Of a stretch of DNA of 8,670 nt, positions 5,206 to 8,670 are shown in pieces. Each line of letters begins with the position of its first letter. Positions within the stretch are counted from its first letter, which is position 1. The stretch spans positions 1 to 8,670 of the forward strand of contig JAOPZQ010000592.1 in assembly GCA_025964075.1 (NCBI GenBank), read 5' to 3'. The notes under the pieces are model-generated. The model was not told where the DNA came from. It saw only the letters and a program-made list of their open reading frames with translations, and made no database searches. The DNA comes from Solirubrobacterales bacterium (GTDB taxonomy: Bacteria; Actinomycetota; Thermoleophilia; Solirubrobacterales; Solirubrobacteraceae). Made by a program: the position numbers and the translations under genes.

Positions 5206-6878
5206 GTGCGATCGAAGGAGTCAGGCTCGCGGAGACTCCCGACCGCGACGGAGCGTTCCCCCGGCTGAGCGAGGAGCAGATCGCGCGTCTCGCCGAGCAC
5301 GGCGAGCGCCGCCACGTCGCCCCGGGCGACGTGCTGTACCGCGAGGGGGATCTGAACTACGACTTCTTCGTCATCCTCAGCGGCAAGGTCGCGAGCATCG
5401 AGGGCTACGGCAAGGAGAACGAGGTGGTCGCCGTCCACGGCCCCGGGCGCTTCCTCGGCGAGCTCAGCCTGCTCACCGGCGAGGCCGCGCTCGTCTCCGC
5501 CGTCGTGCAGGAGCCCGGCGAGGTCCTGGCGATCCCGGCCGAGCGCCTTCGCGCGCTCGTCTCACAGGACCCCGCCCTCGGCGACATGATCCTGCGCGCC
5601 TGCTTCCTGCGGCGCTCGTGGCTGATCGGCGTCGGCGCCGGCTTCCGGATCATCGGCTCGCGCTTCTCGCCGGACACGCGCCGGCTCCGCGAGTTCGCCG
5701 CCCGCAACCGGCTGCCCCACCGCTGGATCGACCTCGAGCAGGACAGGACCGCCGAGGCGGTGCTGCGCCAGCTCGGGGTGAAGCCGGAGGAGACGCCGGT
5801 CGTCATCGTCGGGACCGATCGCGTGCTGCGCAACCCGAGCAACGCAGAGCTCGCGGAGGCCGTGGGCCTGCGCCCGCCCACCCCGACCGAGGCTGTATGC
5901 GACCTCCTCGTGGTCGGCGCCGGTCCCGCGGGGCTCGGCGCCTCCGTCTACGGCGCCTCCGAGGGCCTGGCCACGACCGCGGTGGACGCCGTCGCCACCG
6001 GCGGCCAGGCGGCGACGTCGTCGCGGATCGAGAACTACCTCGGGTTCCCGGCCGGGATCTCCGGCGCCGAGCTCGCGGACCGGGCGGCGATCCAGGCGCG
6101 GAAGTTCGGCGCCCGGATCACCGTGCCCGCCGCGGCCACGGCGCTGCGCCGCGAGGACGGCCACTACGTCGTCCCGCTCGACGACGGCACCGCGGTCGCG
6201 GCCGAGACCGTCGTGATCGCCACGGGCGCTCGCTACTGCAAGCTCCCCGTGCCGCGCCTCGAGGAGTTCGAGGGCACGAGCGTGTTCTACGCGGCGACGC
6301 TGATGGAGGCGCAGATGTGCGTCGGCGATCCCATCGCGGTCGTCGGCGGCGGCAACTCCGCCGGCCAGGCGACGCTGTTCCTCAGCCAGCATGCCGCCGC
6401 GGTCCGCCTGCTCATCCGCTCCGGCGACCTCGGCCGCGACATGTCCCGCTACCTCGCGGACCGGATCGAGCGCAACCCCAAGGTCGAGGTCATGCCGAAC
6501 ACCGAGGTCCGCGAGTTGGTCGGCGAGGACGCGCTCGAAGCGCTCGTCGTCGAGGACAACCGCACGGGTGAGCGGCGCACGATCGAGGCCAGGGCGCTGT
6601 TCGTGTTCATCGGCGCCGAGCCCCACACGGATTGGCTGGGCGACGCGGTGGCGCTCGATCGCCGCGGCTTCGTCCTCACCGGACGGGACGCGGCGGCGCA
6701 CGCGCCGGAGGGCCACGAGCCCATGCTGCTCGAGACGAGCCTGCCCGGCGTGCTCGCGGTCGGCGACGTGCGCAGCGGCTCGATCAAGCGCGTCGCCTCC
6801 GCCGTCGGCGAGGGCGCGATGGCCGTGCGCCTCGTCCACGAGCACCTGAACGGCAACGACTCACAGCTCGAACGATGA
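5202..6878 (+). CDS. Cyclic-nucleotide-binding-like domain fused to a thioredoxin-reductase-like FAD oxidoreductase lacking CxxC
   Basis: A 558-residue three-part protein. Residues 21-140 form a CRP-type cNMP-binding domain (APGDVLYREGD, FFVILSGKVASIEG, GRFLGELSLLTGE), but no arginine follows GELSLLTGEAALVSA where cAMP binders carry a phosphate-binding one. Residues 143-225 look like a glutaredoxin fold (RRLREFAARNRLPHRWIDLE, ETPVVIV, NPSNAELAEAVGL) with SRFSPDT at the usual CxxC place. Residues 233-558 resemble thioredoxin reductase: FAD site GAGPAGLGAS (239-248), TGGQAATSSRIENYLGFP (266-283), VIATGARY (338-345), NAD(P)H site VVGGGNSAG (380-388), FAD site GVLAVGDVRSGSIKRVASAVGEG (516-538). 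At the redox-disulfide position (CATC) it has YAAT (363-366). It should bind FAD and NAD(P)H but not reduce thioredoxin in the usual way; the electron acceptor is unknown. The GTG start overlaps the upstream stop, with GAGGG at 5191-5195. Confidence 0.88.
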   Translation: MSAIEGVRLAETPDRDGAFPRLSEEQIARLAEHGERRHVAPGDVLYREGDLNYDFFVILSGKVASIEGYGKENEVVAVHGPGRFLGELSLLTGEAALVSAVVQEPGEVLAIPAERLRALVSQDPALGDMILRACFLRRSWLIGVGAGFRIIGSRFSPDTRRLREFAARNRLPHRWIDLEQDRTAEAVLRQLGVKPEETPVVIVGTDRVLRNPSNAELAEAVGLRPPTPTEAVCDLLVVGAGPAGLGASVYGASEGLATTAVDAVATGGQAATSSRIENYLGFPAGISGAELADRAAIQARKFGARITVPAAATALRREDGHYVVPLDDGTAVAAETVVIATGARYCKLPVPRLEEFEGTSVFYAATLMEAQMCVGDPIAVVGGGNSAGQATLFLSQHAAAVRLLIRSGDLGRDMSRYLADRIERNPKVEVMPNTEVRELVGEDALEALVVEDNRTGERRTIEARALFVFIGAEPHTDWLGDAVALDRRGFVLTGRDAAAHAPEGHEPMLLETSLPGVLAVGDVRSGSIKRVASAVGEGAMAVRLVHEHLNGNDSQLER

Positions 6879-6880
6879 TC

Positions 6881-6891
6881 GGAGGTCCTCC
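6881..6891 (+). promoter_or_regulatory. Self-complementary ribosome binding site of the small membrane protein gene
   Basis: A strong GGAGG (6881-6885) lies 6 nt before the ATG at 6892. It is followed by T and then CCTCC, so the 11 nt between the two genes form a perfect 5-bp inverted repeat with a 1-nt centre. A one-base loop cannot fold as drawn, so a stable hairpin would lose some pairs; two copies could pair in trans. Confidence 0.6.
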
Positions 6892-7086
6892 ATGACGATC
6901 GGCACCAGCCTCGTCCTCGTCGCCGTCGGCGCGATCCTGCACTACGCGGTCACCGCCCACGTCTCCTGGATCGACTTGCAGACGACCGGAACCGTCCTGA
7001 TGGTCGTCGGCATCGTCGGCCTGGTGATCGGCCTGGTCCTCGCCGCCCGCGGGCGCTGGCCGACCGCGCCGCCGCCGCCGGTCTAG
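6892..7086 (+). CDS. Small two-helix membrane protein, DUF6458-like
   Basis: A 64-residue protein with two hydrophobic helices, about residues 3-22 (IGTSLVLVAVGAILHYAVTA) and 32-50 (GTVLMVVGIVGLVIGLVLA), joined by a short loop containing VSWIDLQTTG. A basic RGRW and a proline-rich tail (TAPPPPV) follow. The pattern 'IGTSL.L.AVGAIL..AV...V...DL.T.G.ILMVVG..GL' is that of the small actinobacterial membrane proteins grouped as DUF6458, whose function is unknown to me. It begins 13 nt after the flavoprotein stop with a strong Shine-Dalgarno and is the last gene of this operon. The gene is real by codon use, start signal and hydrophobic pattern; no function is claimed. Confidence 0.85.
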   Translation: MTIGTSLVLVAVGAILHYAVTAHVSWIDLQTTGTVLMVVGIVGLVIGLVLAARGRWPTAPPPPV

Positions 7087-7159
7087 CGTCGTGAACCGCA
7101 AATCCGGGGGCAGCTTCGCGACGTCTGGACGCGACTGAATCTGAACCCGAATTTCCGCA
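7087..7159. other. Intergenic stretch between convergent genes with an imperfect direct repeat
   Basis: This 73-bp gap is noticeably richer in A and T than its surroundings. Two similar segments, TGAACCGCAAATCCGGG (7092-7108) and TGAACCCGAATTTCCGC (7142-7158), are about 50 nt apart. I see no strong G+C hairpin followed by a T-run, so no convincing intrinsic terminator for either convergent operon. The best hairpin, CGTC-TG-GACG near 7122-7131, has only 4-bp arms. Confidence 0.35.
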
Positions 7160-8053
7160 TTAGGCCGGGGCTGACGGACTGAGGCGGGCGACCGCCTCGA
7201 GCACCTCGGCGGCGAGCTGCGGACCGTCGGCGGCCCGGCGGGGCACGGCGACGATCCGCACGACCACGCCGTCGCGATCGACCTCCTCGAGCGAGATGTC
7301 GGGCACGCCGCGGCTCGGCGTCCGCAGCGAGGACTGGAGCTCGCGCTGCAGCCGGCGCAGCGTGACCCCGCGCGCGAGCCGGACCCGCAGGTCGATCCCG
7401 TCCGGCTCGCGGAGCGGCACGACCGCGACCGTGAGGACGACCGAGTTCGGCACCATGACCCGATCGGCGCCGCGCAGCAGCGTGGTGTAGATGACCCCGA
7501 GCGACGCGACGACCCCCTCGACGGCCCCGGCGAGCGGGCCCCCGATGAGGCGCACGCGCTCGCCGACCCGGAACGTGCGAGCGCTGACGAGGACCGTGCC
7601 CGCGATCAGGTTGCCGAGCGTCTGCTGCGCGGCGAGGCCGCCGACGACGGCGGTGACCGCCCCGGAGAGAGCCAGCGTCCGCAGCCCGAGGCCGGCGATG
7701 CGCAGCGCCACGACGGCCGTGATCGCGAGCGTGAGCAGCCGGATCACGAAGTCGATGGTGCCGGCGGTGGCCGTGTCGACGCGCGAGTACAGGTTGGGAG
7801 CGAACGAGCGTCCGATGCCGCGTGCGAACTGCCAGCCCAGCGCGACGAGCGCGACCGCGGTGACGACCCGCACGGGGGTGTCCCAGGCGGGACCGAGCAG
7901 GTCGTTCCGCGCCCGGTAGAACGCGAGCACGCCGGCCACGAGGGGTATGAGCGCGACGGACTCGAGGCGCGCCCGCCGCACGGCGCCGCGGCTGAGGCGC
8001 GGTCGGGCCAGATCGCGCCACGACGGGCTCCGGGCCAACCGGTGAGCGCTCAC
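7160..8053 (-). CDS. MscS-family mechanosensitive ion channel
   Basis: A 297-residue inner-membrane protein of the small-conductance mechanosensitive channel family, which opens under membrane tension to release solutes during hypo-osmotic shock. A basic N-terminus (1-32) precedes hydrophobic segments at about 31-47, 62-80 and 99-120. The pore helix follows: LALSGAVTAVVGGLAAQQTL (127-146), then GNLIAGTVLVSARTFRVGERVRL (147-169), the classic MscS TM3 and start of the beta domain, with the usual Gly/Ala packing residues. GAVEGVVASLGVIYTTL (176-192) and the MVPNSVV motif (200-206) complete the beta domain, with an alpha/beta domain to the end (about 218-293). The start is a GTG overlapping the transporter stop (GTGA), without its own clear Shine-Dalgarno, so translation is probably coupled. 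An orthodox-looking member; ion selectivity cannot be told from sequence. Confidence 0.92.
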   Translation of the reverse strand: MSAHRLARSPSWRDLARPRLSRGAVRRARLESVALIPLVAGVLAFYRARNDLLGPAWDTPVRVVTAVALVALGWQFARGIGRSFAPNLYSRVDTATAGTIDFVIRLLTLAITAVVALRIAGLGLRTLALSGAVTAVVGGLAAQQTLGNLIAGTVLVSARTFRVGERVRLIGGPLAGAVEGVVASLGVIYTTLLRGADRVMVPNSVVLTVAVVPLREPDGIDLRVRLARGVTLRRLQRELQSSLRTPSRGVPDISLEEVDRDGVVVRIVAVPRRAADGPQLAAEVLEAVARLSPSAPA

Positions 8054-8670
8054 GCCGGCGCGTAGGTCCGGTTCGGCTGGGGCTTGACGCGGCCCTCGCG
8101 CACCGCCTCGCCCAGCGCCCGGCGGAAGCGCTGCGGGCCCCAGCCCCGCGCGTCGATGGCCCGAGCCAGCTCCTGTGCCGACATCGGGCCGCCCTCCTGC
8201 AGTGTGCGCGCGATCTCCTCGATCTCGTCGTCGAGGCTCTCGTCGGCGCTCCTCGCGTGCGCGCTCGTGGCCCCGGCGGTGCCGATCATTCCCGGCGAGT
8301 AGAACGCCTCGCCGGTGCCGGGCCGATACCGTCGGCGCCCGGCGCGAGCGCGTTCGTCGCGCGCTGCCTTGCGCTCGCCGATCCGCTTGGTCACGGCGGT
8401 CAGCGGCGTCGCGATCGCCTCGAGCGACTTCTGCTCGGCGGAGACGCCGTAGCGCAGCTCGGCCAGCCCCCCGAGCGCCATCGCCGCCGCTCCGATGAAG
8501 AATCCGAGCGCGATCAGGTGGACGTTGCCGCTGTGGATGAAGTTCCCGAACAGGAGCGGACCCGTGATGCCGCCGATCCCCGTCCCCACCGCGAAGAACA
8601 GCGCGATGGCGAGCGCGCGGGTCTCCATCGGGAAGACCTCGCTCACCGTCAGGTAGGCCGAGCTCGCGCC
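8050..8670 (-). CDS. MFS transporter, C-terminal part, with winged-helix-like cytoplasmic tail (truncated by window edge)
   Basis: The last 206 residues of a carrier whose 5' end lies beyond the window; the frame is open to base 8670, so the GTG at 8646 is internal. The opening YLTVSEVFPMETRALAIA (6-23) is the signature before TM11 in sugar-porter-like MFS proteins, followed by TM11 (about 22-45) and TM12 (about 50-72), then AELRYGVSAEQKSLEAIATPLT (70-91), a familiar MFS end block. Unusually, about 115 more residues follow: a highly basic segment (95-117), a flexible Gly/Ser/Ala stretch, and a compact domain (about 147-205) with DDEIEEIARTLQEGG, MSAQELARAIDARGWGP, RRALGEAVREGRVKPQP and a closing TYAP, which reads like a winged helix-turn-helix. 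Substrate unknown. The stop overlaps the start of the mscS-like gene. Confidence 0.88.
   Translation of the reverse strand, partial: GASSAYLTVSEVFPMETRALAIALFFAVGTGIGGITGPLLFGNFIHSGNVHLIALGFFIGAAAMALGGLAELRYGVSAEQKSLEAIATPLTAVTKRIGERKAARDERARAGRRRYRPGTGEAFYSPGMIGTAGATSAHARSADESLDDEIEEIARTLQEGGPMSAQELARAIDARGWGPQRFRRALGEAVREGRVKPQPNRTYAPA

Noticed and set aside
5562..6845. A 427-codon open frame antisense to the flavoprotein gene
   Set aside because: The plus-strand frame has intact FAD and NAD(P)H motifs; the antisense product has no recognisable motif.
5202..6878. Calling the flavoprotein trxB (thioredoxin reductase)
   Set aside because: The redox-active CxxC is absent, so the standard reaction is not supported.
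8050..8646. A complete small membrane protein starting at the GTG at 8646
   Set aside because: The frame is open to the window edge and the residues before 8646 continue the MFS motif, so this is the end of a larger gene.

Overview
This is a very G+C-rich window whose coding strands use G/C-ending codons so heavily that the antisense frames stay open for long stretches. Gene content suggests a high-GC actinobacterium: a dnaK-grpE-dnaJ-like-regulator-clpB cluster, a tiny DUF6458-type membrane protein and an MFS carrier with the 'EVFP(M)E.RA' signature. A deep lineage such as Thermoleophilia/Solirubrobacterales is my guess from overall resemblance, not proven by the sequence.

Region 1 (minus strand, 4804 down to base 1) is a protein-folding operon: dnaK, grpE, a zinc-finger-less J-protein of CbpA type, a small MerR-like protein best matching CbpM (the modulator of CbpA), and the N-terminal 376 codons of clpB, which runs off the window. 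The genes are packed with overlaps of 23, 1 and 4 nt and a final 4-nt gap, so translation is probably coupled. Together they encode the Hsp70 machine (DnaK, its J-partner, its nucleotide-exchange factor), a likely J-protein modulator, and the Hsp100 disaggregase that works with Hsp70. The notable point is that the slots usually held in actinobacteria by DnaJ and the repressor HspR appear to be held by CbpA and CbpM.

Region 2 (4805-4941) is a 137-bp divergent control region. It holds a candidate dnaK promoter, a 9-bp-arm inverted repeat starting near the inferred transcript start, two smaller palindromes, and a weak promoter candidate for the opposite operon. I see no complete HAIR or CIRCE element.

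Region 3 (plus strand, 4942-7086) is a second tightly packed operon: a small pterin-carbinolamine-dehydratase-like protein whose catalytic His pair appears replaced by Arg-Arg; a three-part flavoprotein (cyclic-nucleotide-binding-like domain, cysteine-less glutaredoxin-like domain, thioredoxin-reductase-like domain without its CxxC); and a 64-residue two-helix membrane protein.

Region 4 (minus strand, 8670 down to 7160) holds the 3' part of an MFS transporter gene with an unusual C-terminal winged-helix-like tail, overlapping by 4 nt an MscS-type mechanosensitive channel gene. A short, less G+C-rich stretch (7087-7159) separates it from the convergent operon of region 3. I found no RNA genes, CRISPR arrays, insertion sequences or other mobile-element features.
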